A DNA stretch of 64,000 nt from contig SSBO01000007.1 of the NCBI GenBank assembly GCA_005281725.1, forward strand, positions 5,365,582 through 5,429,581. The letters are read 5' to 3'. This DNA is from Wuchereria bancrofti. Taxonomy: Eukaryota; Nematoda; Chromadorea; Rhabditida; Onchocercidae. The notes beneath the pieces were generated by a model. The model was not told the DNA's origin. It saw nothing but the letters and a program-made list of their open reading frames with translations, and made no database searches. The position numbers and the translations under genes were made by a program. Shown here piece after piece: positions 32,401-45,500 of the stretch (position 1 is its first letter; every line of letters begins with the position of its first letter).

Positions 32401-35400
32401 TGGGACATAGATCATTTTAAAATCGACAAACCATAAATAAGTCTCATTCAAATTTTAATATGGTACATATTTAGGACATTGAATTTTTTTTAAGTCGAAA
32501 GCAATAGTTAGGCCAATTGTCAGACCTAAAAACGATTAAAACTCTTATACCTTATAGGTTGTTATCATGTTGCAAAGTAACAAATCAATAAATACAATAT
32601 CTTTAAATGAAACCGAATTATGCATAAATGGTACATATTTTGGGATTATTCATAATTTTATCTTTTACTTACACAACAAATTAGTTTTAATGTCTTCTAT
32701 GCTGAATGAAATTGAATGAACAAACTGCTGCATAGGAATGTGAAGATAAAAAAGAAACTCGAATCCTAAATTACGATGACGGACAGAAAAATTAAATTGA
32801 AATAGACGAAAATATCGATATGTAGACAATGATGACATCAGCGCAAGGAAAGGGATGAAGGGATATGACAAAGAAAACCAGAATAATAGTAGCAATGATA
32901 GTATTAGTAGTAAGACCTCCCTTATACGAGAAAATCCATTATATTTTCTTTGGAAAAATCACATTTTGGGTCGTTTGGTGACTGACACAATACATCATTA
33001 TCATCCTCAATTTCATTACCATCACCATCAAACACTCTTCAACGATGATCAAACTAATAACCAGAAATGAAGTCAACAATCCCAAATCAACTTCAGAAAC
33101 TACAAAAAGGAAACCCTATGAACTATTTCCGGCCAATATACTTAACCACCACGAAAGATTCACAGAATCTCTACTTCAACTATTAATTTTTCCCTTTTTT
33201 GGTACTCGATCTTTGAAATTACTTCTAAACATCACAAAGATTCAACCATGCAAAGCGAGAATTTATCGTTCGGTAGTTATCAAATTCCACATGAAACAAG
33301 TGCAAATTCAGAATATCTTGATTTATTCCTACTTGCTGTTCACTTTGTTGCTATTATCTGTAGTGGAAACGCAACAACCTGATTCACTCTCCGGCTGTCC
33401 TGCTCTTAGCGCAATAGCAAATGCTGATTCTTATAACGGAAGTTTTTGCTTCTGTAATGTTCGGGATAGTGGTCATGTACATATCAACTGTTTGTACAGT
33501 TCTACTCTGGAACAATTCAAAAAAGCACTTCTTGCTGTTAGTGCTGCAAAAAAAACCGTCGAACAGGTTCGTTTTTTTCTCCAAACTGGAAAAACAAACA
33601 GGGCTAGCAGATCCCTGAAAAATTTTAGATTTTCTGAAGAATTGTAACAGATTCTAACAAAATCAGTAAGTCATTTCATCGAAAATTCGAAAACCTGACT
33701 TTTTAAGATGTTGGTCTATACCCATATTCTTAATTATAACTATCATTTCCCAATACTTTTTTTAAGAATATATATGAACTGAAAACTATTGTCAATTATC
33801 AATTTATAAGTTCAACAATTTAAAAGAAATTTAATGAGATTTATATTCTGTCCCAATCCAATTAAGCTGTAATTATTTACAGATAACTAATTCCCTTCAC
33901 TTCTTTCTATCATTCAACCAAATCATGAATTTTGAAGGTGACATTAAGCCGTGTTAAATTTGACGCTGGTGTGCTGCCTGGAAAAATTTTCGATAATCCT
34001 TATGCACCTATACAAATCATATCCATCGGTTAGCTTATCATTAACGAATTCATTACTTCCTCTATGATTTCCTTACGTTACAATATCTGGCATCCAACTA
34101 CCTTTAAATACACAAATTTCTATCGAATTCTCATCTACTTTATTTTGAATTTCAGATAAATGTGCCGAGCGCACCCCCTTGAACATCCATGATGATTCAT
34201 TCCACGGCCTAGCCGAGCACTTGCAAGAACTTTACATTACCGACTGTAACTTAGAGCAATTCCCACAAAAAGCAATTCAAAACTTAACGAAATTGAGAGT
34301 TTTATCATTAGCCTACAACAAGTTAACTAATTTGGTTAGAACGGATTTCCAGGCATTACAACATGTGAGTCCTATTAGCAAATTTTTAGGCCTAAAGGCT
34401 GTTTTCCGAAATAAACTGCTCTTGAAAAACCCATCTTTTCATTTTAGAACCTTGCGAAATAATTCCATGATTTTGTCTTCAGAATTTAAACAGCATTATA
34501 TAATATCACTCTAAAATGTCACCCTTTAATTTAAATTGTTTCTTAGTAGTGATTCTTAATTCATACAACTATTCCAAAAGCTTCACTGGAAATAAATTCA
34601 GTCCTTTTTTCATCATGTTTAAATGTGATTTTTAGGTGGAAATCTTGAATCTTGAAGGAAATTTTATATCGTCATTAGAAAATGGGACATTATCGGTACT
34701 TCGCAATTCCTTAAAAAAGCTTAGTATCGGAAATCATAACTCTCTCAACGATATCTTCAACGAAATTTCACAGCTCAAAGAACTCGAAGTAGAAATTAAA
34801 TCGCATGAAAATTTAAATGCTTTAGAAATTTTCAAGAAAACGTTTAAAAGAAATACGGAGAGAATTTATACTGCACGGCCTTTTTTAACCTTAAAATGCT
34901 CGAAAAAATACATTAGATAACAGCTATGCTTACAAGCCGAAATCGATACACCAGGTTCTAGATATGGGTCGAGCCGATGGTATCACTAATATAACAGATG
35001 GAACATTTGGAGAATTGAACAAATTGGAGAAGCTATTGCTACCAGAATGTAGTCTAACATTTATCCACAAGAACACTTTCCAAGGTCTTACGAAACTCAC
35101 AGAGGCAAATGCAATTTTCATTTGATGAAAGAAAGTATGAAGAGATGAGAATATATGAAATTAAAGGAGTGAAAGAGAAGTGAATGAATGATTGACAATG
35201 ACTTAATATATAAAATAGTGATGAAAATTTATAGCTCGATTTACGAATCAATTTATTAAATGAAGTGGAATGTGGAAGTTTCGTCTGGACACCAAGTCTA
35301 CAACGCTTATCACTTGCCGGAAACTATCTAAACGAAAGTTTAGCTTGCTGGTGGGATGGACTAGAACATTTGAAAGAACTCGATCTTGGATGGAATGAGT

Positions 35401-38400
35401 TTTCATTTCTGGAAAATAATGCTTTCTACAAACTTGGTCCAACACTTAACTTCCTAAACCTTCGTCACAATAAGCGATTAATGCACGCAAGTTTTAAATC
35501 ATGGAAGGAAATAAAGTCTAAGTTTTAGATAAACAAGTTTCACTTAATCAAGTGATACTAATTTGAAAGCATTATTTAAAAAAGACTGTATGATTTGCTT
35601 TCTTTAGACAGTTTCCGTAAATAAATAGAATTTTGAAGATCGATGAAAATGCTTTCAACGGACTCAGTAATCTCCGTCGCTTAAATATGAGTGAAACAAG
35701 TATCACAGAATTTAATAAAATCCTCAAACACCTTCCTTCACTAAAGGTAAGCGATCTGATATGAAACTGTTTCAGCTGAATTCAAACTATTCAGATTTTG
35801 GATAGAAACAAATGATCTTCTAATTTATTCAAACTTTGTTTTAGTTGAGCTTAGGAATTCGAAAGGCTAATGAACTCCAAATCTTGAGATGGTAGGTGAA
35901 TAGAAGTTTTAAATGAAAGTTACCAAATGAAAGTTAAACCTAAATAAATCCAGGAGGATGAATTCTCTTAGTTTTCGAATTTTTTCAAATATAACGAAAA
36001 AATTAAAGGAGTTGGACTTAAGCAACGGGAAACTGCAGCAGATCGATGAGAGCGATTTGGAAGCACAAAATGGAAGGTTGGAAGAATTAATATTACGCAA
36101 TAACCAGTTGACAACATTACCACGAAGTGTATTAGAAAATATGAAAAATTTACGTTTGCTGGACCTATCAAACAACAAGTGGTTGTGTGATGAAAATATG
36201 GAAGCGGGTATGCTCTTTTAAATTCTCAATTTCACAAGGCTAAGGAAACTGATAAATTTGTTGAAACAGAATTAAAATGAATCGAGGTGAAATAAGTTCA
36301 ATTTTTAATTAAATATATTTTGGTAGAACTACTAAAGACGAAGAGTAATAAAAGCTAAAAAATTATAAAAGGAATAAAGTAATCTCTGCACTGCCAAGGA
36401 ATTACTTACAATCTTTTGTCTCACAAACAAAAATGAACCGACACCTAATTTCAGTTGTAGAAGAGATCGAATTGAAGTACAAAGAAGCAGTTCTGCTAGA
36501 CCAAGACTTCATATTGCTGCACGCTAACGAAACAAACTGTAACCGTCCGAACAGTTTACAAGGACAAGCAATAATGAATGTAATTAAAGATTCATTCAAG
36601 ATGTATAACTCAAGCGATGATGCCATCTATTCAACGATATCAACAATGTCAACAGTGGATAACGATTTAAAACTAGAAGATATTAGTACAGGCCTTCTCG
36701 ATAAATTTCTAGCCGTAAGTTGAGACATACTTTAATTTTTCCGCAGTAGAAATTACATTAGTTTATTGTTGTTATAACAACCTACAAACTAATAGTAAAA
36801 GTAGCGATTAAATAAAAAAGTGACGTATAATTATGACAGTCATAGTTTCAAAAAAAAAGAATTCATTACAGCTCTCATTTGAATACTTCAAATCTATACT
36901 TCTCATCGTTTCTCAAAAAAGCTAAGATTTTGTATAACACATAAAGCCTTAATAATTCATTCCAGAAAGGTGGTTTAATTGGTGATGAGAATGCAAAATC
37001 CGATCATCATCAAAATACATCCTCAATTGTACATGCCCTGTACCACGTGGATATGAAAACTGAATTAGTCAGCGAACAAACCAAAACCAATCCCACACCA
37101 ATAATTGCTGTTGTTATTACGCTGACGATCATCTCCACTGCTATCATCGTTGCTGTCACCAGACATTTAAGAGTAAGTCAATTTTTTTTTTCATCATAAA
37201 ATATTAGAAACCCACACTTTTAGAAAGCATAGAAAACTGGAATCAACCGACGAACATTATTTATTTTCGAATTAAACTACTTATCAAGAATGTCTCAACT
37301 CTTATTACATCAATTTAACATAAGTGACGCGATTTTAACAGAAGGTTATAACCCGATCTCTCGAAAAGTTTTACAGAAACAGAAAAGTAGAGTGAGGAAG
37401 CGAACTACTTTTGAAATGCGTGATAAAATGTAAGTATTTATAATCCTATTAAAACTAAACCTTAAAAATTGAAAACTTTTTTAGGAACTAAAATTTTTGA
37501 AAAAAAATATAAGAAATGAGTCGAAGATGAAAATTTTTGTATCAGAAATCAGTCAGACAACTGCTAACATACTTATTTCAGAGTAACAAATGATGCAAAA
37601 CTGAAAAAGCATTCGAATTTGCATGAAGTGGCCAAAGATAATGTCTGAAACGAAGAGAACTTACTGTTTAATTTGAACATCTTTGAATAGATATACCATC
37701 TGAAATGTGATGCAAGTAATATTATGATTCAAAGCAAAAAAAGCATTAAAAAAAGGAAAACTTTGGTCAATACACATACACAAGGAAAAGAGAATTGGTA
37801 ATGGACTAAAGTTATATATTTTGTGCTGTGTTGGTCTGTAGTGGTATATTTGTTCATAGTTTATGATGTCACTTAAACAACCGCTCACACATTAACCGGT
37901 AGAAAAATATAAATCAACGCTTAACTTCAAATTTTGATACAGATGAGACAATTTTAAAAAATGCAATTTCTTCCAATAACTTACAGAAGGAGAATGATAT
38001 TTCATTAGAATGACATCGGAAGCGTTAAGCAGGAATATTCGAACAATTGCTTGTGATACATTGAGCGTGGCTTGCAAGATCAAACCAAGTGCAGCCATAC
38101 CCATTTTATTTTTGCCACTATTTTGCAGTATCATTTGAGAATGTATGAATATATATGCTAATAACATATAATTCTCTTCTGGTAGCGAAATCAGTTGTGC
38201 TTTCAACATATCTGCTACCAAACAGCGACATGGTGACAACGTTCCGCATGGACAATCCGAAATATATAAGATTTGAAACTTAGATACAAAAGCAATAAAA
38301 GGAAAATTGTCGAAAAATAAAAAAGAAAGAAACTATAACTGAAGGCATAACATACTTGAAGCAATTTTTTCAAATACTGGTCGCTTTTCATTAGTTAGGA

Positions 38401-39354
38401 TATGCTCAGGAAGCTGACGCAGAAATCTTTTCAGTAACCCCGAGGCATCGTGTACATCTTTCAGCTGAATGGAATGTCTCGAATTTACTGCTTCTTCAAG
38501 TTTATCCAAATTTGCTTTTGGCGCAGAAATCCGATGAATTCCTTCGACACACAGTCCTCAATCGGTCTATGTATTTATAACCACACAAAATTAGCTTACA
38601 GGATTTCACTTTTGTAGTTGCTAAAACTTACAAAAATCCTAAATAATTGCTTGGAATGTTGACATTTAATTATGCAATTAAAATGTCAAACGATGCAGAA
38701 TAATGGTACCTTTTTCATTAATGTAATCGATGCACTGCCTTACAACAACTGGTAGTGGAATTCCATCGTGAGAACCCATTCGTAAAACAGCCAAAGAAAG
38801 CGGTACAGCGAAAATTGCATGTTCTCCTAAATGTGAAAAATGGAACCATTTCAAGCTTCTGTAAACATCCCAAACAACGGGTAAGACTGAAGGTAACTCC
38901 GTTTTCAGTAACTGTTACAAATATGATTTTAAGGAATGAATTCGGAGAAAATCTGAAGCATTATTTAATAAAGTCAATCAAAAGTGTCTTTTAATGTAAA
39001 CATTATTTTAAAACTTGTATTTCTAATAAATGAGAACCAAACAAAATACCTGTAAACGGAGACACAAAAGGAACTTCTTTCGCAACATGCTGCCCCTCCT
39101 TATTTTTATTTCTTGACCTCCTGTTGAATACAATTCCTTTCTTAGACCGTTCCTTTGTTCTAAAAAGAAATCAGTAAATCCAGCATAACCCCTGGAAATG
39201 TTCAACCTCAATTCAAAAAAGGAAATAAAATTTTTAAATGTTATGAAAGCTATTTTCCACTTGACGGATTTACAACCAGAATATGTAAATTAAAGATGTA
39301 CTCTAACGGACGGTAATCTTCACGCTTAGCTTTAGTCCTTTTTTTTTCCTCCAT
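29465..39354 (-). CDS. rlbp-1: RalBP1/RLIP76-type RhoGAP, Ral effector (RLBP-1-like)
   Basis: RalBP1 stimulates GTP hydrolysis on Rac/Cdc42 and binds active Ral, linking it to endocytosis. Ten exons close in phase to about 460 residues: 39354-39308, 39159-39050, 38826-38710, 38556-38356, 38214-37985, 32727-32673, 32180-32035, 31709-31617, 30355-30173 and 29665-29465. The N terminus is short and basic (KERSKKGIVFNRR matches the human KMKRSKGIHVFKK region). The RhoGAP domain reads IFAVPLSLAV, GIPLPVVVRQCIDYINEKG, VEGIHRISAPKANLDKLEEA, GLLKRFLRQLPEHILT and SLPEENYMLLAYIFIH. The usual arginine finger falls in EGIHRISA. The Ral-binding coiled coil has ELWDVQTAITMLNRKLKS (human RLWEVQRILTALKRKLRE), EEKQLLAACTALREDIA and ERDNLLSEIVSLRNACCQLR. 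Intron 5 (37984-32728) is 5.3 kb and holds a complete LRR gene on the other strand. The exon 1 donor has two in-phase choices. The start lies 18 nt after a gttgcag acceptor. Confidence 0.9.
30576..30636. repeat. 18-bp direct repeat pair
   Basis: ttaatgtgcatgaagcat occurs at 30576-30593 and again at 30619-30636, inside an rlbp-1 intron. The spacer is a GGTT/TTTTGG-rich stretch. Confidence 0.8.
31120..31215. repeat. AAATT-rich self-complementary block
   Basis: Almost pure A/T made of repeated aattt, attaa and aattg pieces in both orientations. It could fold extensively. It lies in an rlbp-1 intron and has no coding potential. Confidence 0.7.
33291..37648 (+). CDS. Extracellular leucine-rich-repeat transmembrane protein (eLRR-only type), nested in rlbp-1 intron
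   Basis: A type I membrane protein made almost only of LRRs. The start is chosen at 33291, giving MKQ followed by a hydrophobic signal segment (ILIYSYLLFTLLLLSVV). A cysteine-rich cap follows (CPALS...CFCN...HINCLYSS). LRR exons include ELYITDCNLEQFP (34.2 kb), VEILNLEGNFISSLENGTL (34.64 kb), a 35.0 kb exon with LLLPECSLTFIHKNTF, LQRLSLAGNYLNE and LKELDLGWNEF (35.3 kb), NLRRLNMSETSI (35.65 kb) and LKELDLSNGKLQQIDES (36.0 kb). A C-terminal cap comes at 36.45 kb (NETNCNRPNSLQG), then one membrane helix at 37.1 kb (PIIAVVITLTIISTAIIVAV). The short cytoplasmic tail is basic (YNPISRKVLQKQKSRVRKR, ending HEVAKDNV). The layout resembles nematode eLRRon proteins such as LET-4, EGG-6 and PAN-1, which act in epithelial matrix or molting; the exact orthologue is not determined. 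Some exon joins between 34.8 and 35.9 kb are uncertain. Confidence 0.85.
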
Positions 39355-40089
39355 ATTTTTCCTGCTCGTTACCTGCAACAGGAACTTATGGATCAGATCA
39401 AGCAACATTCAAGAGACAGATGTACATTTCCAATACTAAGATCCTTAATCAAGTGTACATATCAAAAGTCAGTCTTAGCTGCAAAATATTATATCCTAAT
39501 TTGAGAGGATTAGTACTTAGAAACTTCCTTAACTTTATTTTCCGAAGAATAGGGTGGTGAAGAATAATTTTAAATTACTCAAAATAATCATCAGTGTTAA
39601 TTAAGAACTGGATCAAATTCGTATCGGCCACGACTTAATTACACACAAAGGAGAATAAGCGTTTTCTGCACCAAAACTTTTATTAAAGTTAATTCTGAAA
39701 ATTTTTATTAAAACACGTCAAAATTTGTATATGAATATACAGTAAATTATAAATTACGTTGAATAATAATAGATCACAATTTAAAAATGATCATGCAAAG
39801 GTTAAAGCAGAGACCGACGATATCCATCTAATGCATTTTACATCTCACACACCTATCGATATCTTTCATAGCGCTGAAATTTTCAAAAAAAAGTTTCAAA
39901 AATAAACTTTCAAAGATTAAAACTGAAAGATCATTTTCCAAATATATTTTACATGACTGAAACCCATGAAACAAACATGTTACTATCTAAGCAAACTAAG
40001 TAGTGACAGAAACTAACTTAATAAGGGCAATGTTGAAAACAAAGAATAATAAAAATTGCAATGCATAAAGATAACATTTCTCAATAATT
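39355..40089. other. spacer between VTA1 and rlbp-1 genes
   Basis: About 0.7 kb between two genes in the same direction. It holds the VTA1 3' UTR and the rlbp-1 5' end. I see no exon. The spacing is longer than the roughly 100 bp usual in C. elegans operons, so an operon is only possible. Confidence 0.5.
39373..39379 (-). promoter_or_regulatory. candidate trans-splice acceptor of rlbp-1
   Basis: The minus strand reads gttgcag 18 nt before the ATG at 39354. An upstream coding exon cannot be fully excluded, because the frame stays open for the few codons between them. Confidence 0.45.
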
Positions 40090-41809
40090 TCATTTTTTCA
40101 AGATTGCAAGTGCTTTCATCAAGCTTTCGATAGCCGTCTTAGAATCTTCATAACTCAGTGCACTTACGGCATATTTTGCATACTTCTGAGCTTCCATATA
40201 ATCATCCAAGGTTAATCTCCAACTATCACTATTCTCAGACATTTTCTGCGATGATCCCTTGGCATCTGAGATATGTAAGGTTTCACAAGTTTCCAGCGCT
40301 GAGGCTGAATCAGAAATTACATGTGAAGAAGCGATAGGATTTAGCACAGTGCTAGGCTGAACAGGTCCACTCATAGTAGTTGGCTGAGGCTCTTCTCTCG
40401 TTTCAGCTACAAGATATTAATTTTAAAAATTTTAAGAAAATTTGAACTATTCTACTTCTAAATATTTAGAAAGTTGGTAGAACAATAAAACAGGTTACAT
40501 TGGTTTCATCACAGTCTCAAAATATCGGTAGAAATAAGAGAGATCACAGCGAAAATAAAGCATACTTTGAGGAATTCTCATATTGAAGTCTTTTAGATCA
40601 TCATTATGACCGCCAACTGATCCAGGTTTCGGAGTCTCGCCATTTTTCATACAACTGTGTATATATGTAGCCTGAAATATACCCCTGACTTAAAAATTAA
40701 AATTTTTCCCGAAATGAAGTTTTTGAAAAATTAAAAAAAAAAACCTTTTCCGAACAAAACAGTATAAGCCAACTAATATTATTTAATAATGTATGCAACA
40801 AAACTCAGAAATACAACAAAACTCAAAAAAAACCAAGAGAATACACTGAATGAACATTAAGTGAAGATAAAAAATGTGAAATGTAAGAAAAAAAAACTGT
40901 ACTACAACCTTCCACTTAGCGTACTTTCTCGTTGAAATGAGGTTCTCATCCAATTCTCCAAAAAGGGACAAAACATCGATTAAGTGCCCAGCCGTATAGA
41001 ATGCCCTAATAACACCTCTGAAAATTATGAACAAAACTGAAATACTACAAAATACACAAGAAATCTATTTGTCTTACAAAGAAAAAAAATCAAATATATG
41101 AAAAATTAAATATACAGAACCTCTGCGAGAGGTGTAAAAAGAAACGAAGAAACAAATAGAGTCCTTCTAACGTACTGATTTATGAAGGCTGCATCTTTTC
41201 GCAACTCAGATTTATACTAACCACTCTCAACCATATAGAAAAAACTTTAAAATCCTTACATCGAGATCTGCGAAATTCTATACAAAATTACTTCGTAAAA
41301 TTCGATTGGCGATCATTTTTGTCGGCATAATCGAACAGTTTCATTGCAAAATTTTCGATGTGAGCTTGGGCTACCAAATCTTGCGTAAGCGCTTCTTCTC
41401 CTCCCAATTTCTTCTTCATCTGTAGCTAATGGATTATTAAATACGTTTTTGTAAGTTGAAAGCAAAACATTTCATAAAGAATTTACATCTTCCAATATTG
41501 AAAGCAATGACGTAAGATATTGCAGAGCTTCTGGAGACTTCTTGCTTATATCCATCCCACTTTGTACTGCATAAAACAGACCTAAATGGTGGAACTTTTC
41601 ATTTATGAAACCCAAATCTTCACAGAAGTAAAACATGACTAGTTATAAATCTAAGATTCTTGCAATAAAGTCCTTGTTCGCACCCCCAAAAGGACCTGAA
41701 ACTTACACCAATAATGGACAATCGGATCACGATCTGCATTTTCCGCACCTATTTTTACATAATGTGCAATTGAACGTAAAGATTGCGGAACTTGCAACAC
41801 AGAAGTCAT
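40090..41809 (-). CDS. VTA1/LIP5 homologue, Vps4 activator of the ESCRT pathway
   Basis: VTA1 binds ESCRT-III subunits through paired MIT-like modules and stimulates Vps4 to disassemble ESCRT-III on endosomes. Six exons close in phase: 41809-41707, 41581-41487, then about 41427-41293, 41017-40914, 40671-40570 and 40405-40090. The N-terminal domain has SLRSIAHYVKIGAE, DRDPIVHYW, QSGMDISKKSPEALQYLTSL, EALTQDLVAQAHIENFAMKL, RAFYTAGHLIDVLSLFGELD and RKYAKWKATYIHSCMKNGET, each matching human VTA1 (DPVVAYYCRLYAMQTGMKI, SFYTASLLIDVITVFGEL, RKYARWKATYIHNCLKNGET). A low-complexity Ser/Pro linker leads to the C-terminal Vps4-binding helices MEAQKYAKYAVSALSYEDSK and AIESLMKALAILKK. The start is the first ATG of exon 1 and gives the expected N terminus. 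Unlike most genes here, no TTTCAG-like acceptor lies next to the ATG. Confidence 0.94.
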
Positions 41810-42504
41810 ACTTCCCAACACGCGAACAACACGTTGGACACGCGAACAGTATCTTTACAGCAACCAATTTAATTTTCGACTTCCACACCTATAACTTATG
41901 TAAAGTGAAGATCGGATTTGTGGTTCTCAAAATAACGCAGCCTACGAAATGCAACTGTGAAAGCATCAACTACCTGGAAATCCAACCATGCTCCCTTCCG
42001 ATTACCTGACTCTCAAATAAAATTCCACTGATCTTCACAAAATCTGCCTTGGCACTTATCCATGCTTAGGTTGTAAAAATACATAATGATAAGATGACAC
42101 AACTGCTCCAAAAACTATGCATTCAAATCATTTTTATTAATAGATTCTCTATTTTGACAAACATCATAATTACAAAAAAATTATGGCTCCCAAACGCCAG
42201 AGATAAAGAGTCACGCTTATTTGTATGATTTACTGAATAATGAAAGAGAAATATCTCAAGCATAAAGAAGTGTCTAAACAACCTATGCAAAAATGAGATC
42301 AAGAAAGTTCAAAAAAGGAAAGATTTCTTACAGAAGTTTTTTGCATATCACAGTTGATATTTAGGCACAATATGAAAACAGTTGGAAAGCTTGCTGCACT
42401 GAGTTAGATGTATAGAAACTTGCCTACGCACATGAATGATTTTCGCTATATTAATAGACATTTATGGACAAATTTGATAAACAAAGCCATGAATATCGGT
42501 GATG
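41810..42504. other. spacer between golgin-84 and VTA1
   Basis: About 0.7 kb containing the golgin-84 3' UTR and the VTA1 promoter. A short imperfect direct repeat (acacgcgaaca twice, about 41817-41850) sits directly upstream of the VTA1 start. A 124-codon plus-strand frame at 41635-42009 mostly overlaps VTA1 exon 1 in antisense and is taken as chance. Confidence 0.5.
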
Positions 42505-45500
42505 TCAGAGAGGATGTATTTCAGGTGTATAAGTGAATAGAATAAAGAACACCCATGAGTGTAATAGTAAACAATATATAAAGAAAAAGAAACGGAACAT
42601 AGGGCTGCGCATGAATACTGCTAGACGTAACCTGAAAAGAATTTTGTAAATCTCACTAGAATTAGTAAAACTAATGAAATCAATAAAAATAAAAAAATGA
42701 AAGTTATTTTTTTTTTTTTTGAAAAAAATGAAATCAATAAAAAAATTACTTTATACTCAAGATTAATGAATAAATTAAAACAAATTCGTAAACTAATGGA
42801 CCTCAGGTGCATAAATGAACCTCAGTAAGCAAGAAATACTCATGTGTACAATGTACAACGTGAAAAAAAGAACTAAAGTATGGAGTTGGAGTATAAGTCG
42901 AAGACCAAAACTAATCTATAAATTAAACTACTAGTACAAACACTCCACACTATCAATGTACATAACTCACACGCATTACCTTTCGATTAAATGGCAAATG
43001 AATAAGTTGGATGTATTTCTAAATGCTCTGAAACTTGCTGGAAAGTTAGCAAAACTAGTAAAATTCTTACCCAACATAATCAAAAATGCAAACTGCAAGT
43101 TTAGCAATGCGAATAAGCATGCTATCCGAATGTGAAACTGTAAATAACGAACAACTTTCAACGCTTGCATTGGCACCGCTTCCACGCATTTCAATCGTAA
43201 CTGCTTTAACCGCAGCTGTCTCAGCGTTTCTGCATGCATACTGAAACAATGCAATATTAACAAAACAAGATAACTAACCATGCCTAAACATAAAAACAAA
43301 AATGTGCTTCATAAATACATAAATAGAAAGGAACTGCATTCGCACAGAAATACTATTGCTCAACTAATTTGCGTCGTTTCAAATGGAACTATAAAAAATT
43401 TAAAAAAAAATTTTACAAATACTAATAATCTATTAAATGTAGGGTAAAACATACGTACTATCTAATTTCATTCGACTAAAGTTAGAACATGACATCAAAT
43501 TAAAATTCAGAAAAAGAACACGAGAAAAATAACTTCAGCACGTTCAAGTCGCAATTCGAGTGCTCTTTTTTCACTTTCAATTCTTTCGATAGCTGTTTGC
43601 TTCGAAATCAATTTTTCACTTAAAAGCGAAATTTTTTGCTCCATTTCGCCAGCTCCGTACCGTTTGTTCGTCTTCTTTTCCTCCATTAGTTTCGCTAGTT
43701 CGATATCTTTTTCAGCAAGTTTTCTTTCAACCGCCTCCTCCTGCCTACGCATTTCCGCTTGTAAAAAATCGTATTCCTAAAAAGAAAATTTCGATCGTTG
43801 TATAGCAAGTAGATTGCACTACCCTTTTCATGCTATTACTTAATAAGGAACAATGTGATTTGTGGTTGCTGTATGACAAAGGTACAAGAAAGCTAAGTAC
43901 AGAGTCATTCATTACATAAACTATCAAGAAACAAAACCAAAGACTATATTAGTCAACCCACAAAAGATGCGTACTGCACAGGAGATTTTCATTAAATAAG
44001 TTGTTCAACAAAGGAGAGTACCAACTAGCTGAGTTCTTTCCATTTGCTCTCTGTATTGGTTCGCTTGTGATAAATGGTGATGTATCTGCTTTAAAAGGTT
44101 TTCTCTTTGTGCTCCAGAAGCTCGCTGTTCATCACGCAGTCTATTTTCCATTTCCTCAAAAATTATCTGGGAGAAACATATTGTGTATTCGCTTCTCCAA
44201 ACAGTAAAAAGAAGTCTTTCACTGCACTGGGAGTATATGAAATTTAAGAAAAAGACAAACTGCATATCTCAAAAGAATCAGATGGTCTGAGAAAAACCAA
44301 AGACCGGGATTAGTGTTCCGACATATATTGGACCAAGCAACTACATTATATCTCCAGATTCAGTTCAAGTAGAAATGAAAATGAAAATCAGGATTGCGAC
44401 TACTTGTATGTCTCCCTTAAGATTGTAGATGACAAATTGTGATTGCTGAAGATCATCTTTCAATAGACCAAGTTCACACCGCAGTTCTTCCAGTTCGATA
44501 CTGTTTACTACACCATCCGATCCAGTGGAAGAATTCTACAAATTGTGTCCTTTAAAACTAAAATAAATTTAAGTAGAAAGTTGTAAAACAAGATTGAAAA
44601 ACCTAAAATTACTATTTCTATTCGTGATAAAACAAATGTTTTGTAATACTGAAACAATTCAATACAAAAATAATAACAATAGGCAATAAAATAAAACATA
44701 TAATCTTAATGTATACGAGCTTTGACCAGTCATATGTGCTTGAAATCATTATTGCAATATAATGTCATTGTCGCAATAAATATATACCATTATTCTGACT
44801 TCCTGATTTAAACTACATTCTCACTATATTATTTCACTCATGTTCTGAAGATAGAACAGATAGCTGAAACGCTTTATCCTTATTAGTATGAACAAACACT
44901 ACTCTCCCAAGTTTCCAAAATCACGAGACAAAACAAATGTCAATTATTTGAAGAAATATTTAGATAAAACCTCTTTCAAAGACGTTAAAAGATTTTCTTT
45001 TGCAGACAGAATCTTTTGGGCTCTTTGTTTGTATTCATCAAATTCATGTTTGTTCGCTTCTAGATTATACTTCGCAAGTCTTATCTGTAATTTCTTTGGG
45101 CGTAAAAAATTATGAAATCATAAACTATTACAAAATTAATCAAACAAATCCCACTTGAAGAAATAAAAAAATTTGCATACCTCTTCCGTCAAATTCTGTT
45201 CATTCACTTCCATTTTCAGGATTTTTGCCCTCAGTTCTTGCAGCTCTTTTTCGTTCTCCGAATTTTCATTATTGGCTGATTCTAAACGTTTTACATAACC
45301 TTGCTCCCGCTTCTCGAATTCTTCCTTTTTTCTGTCATGCTCACGTTGGAGTTTTTTCAAACTGGACGACTGATTATTCGCCATGTAGCCATTTCCTGCT
45401 TCTAGTTCTTTCTTCATTAACTTCAACTCTCTCCCGAGTTCTGCTATCTGGGCATCTTTTTTGATATTAGCATCCTCTGCTTCCTGAAAATGAGTCTAAG

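Noticed and set aside
32263..32733. Separate short coiled-coil gene starting at the ATG at 32733
   Set aside because: The sequence continues the RalBP1 order after the RhoGAP domain, and the acceptor just inside this ATG joins the upstream exon in phase. One rlbp-1 gene with a large intron is the better model.
34448..34514. Plus-strand piece reading TLRNNSMILSSEFKQ after an acceptor-like site in the LRR gene
   Set aside because: It looks LRR-like but has no in-frame donor before a stop. The flanking exons (ending LQH and starting VEILNLEGN) join directly in phase.
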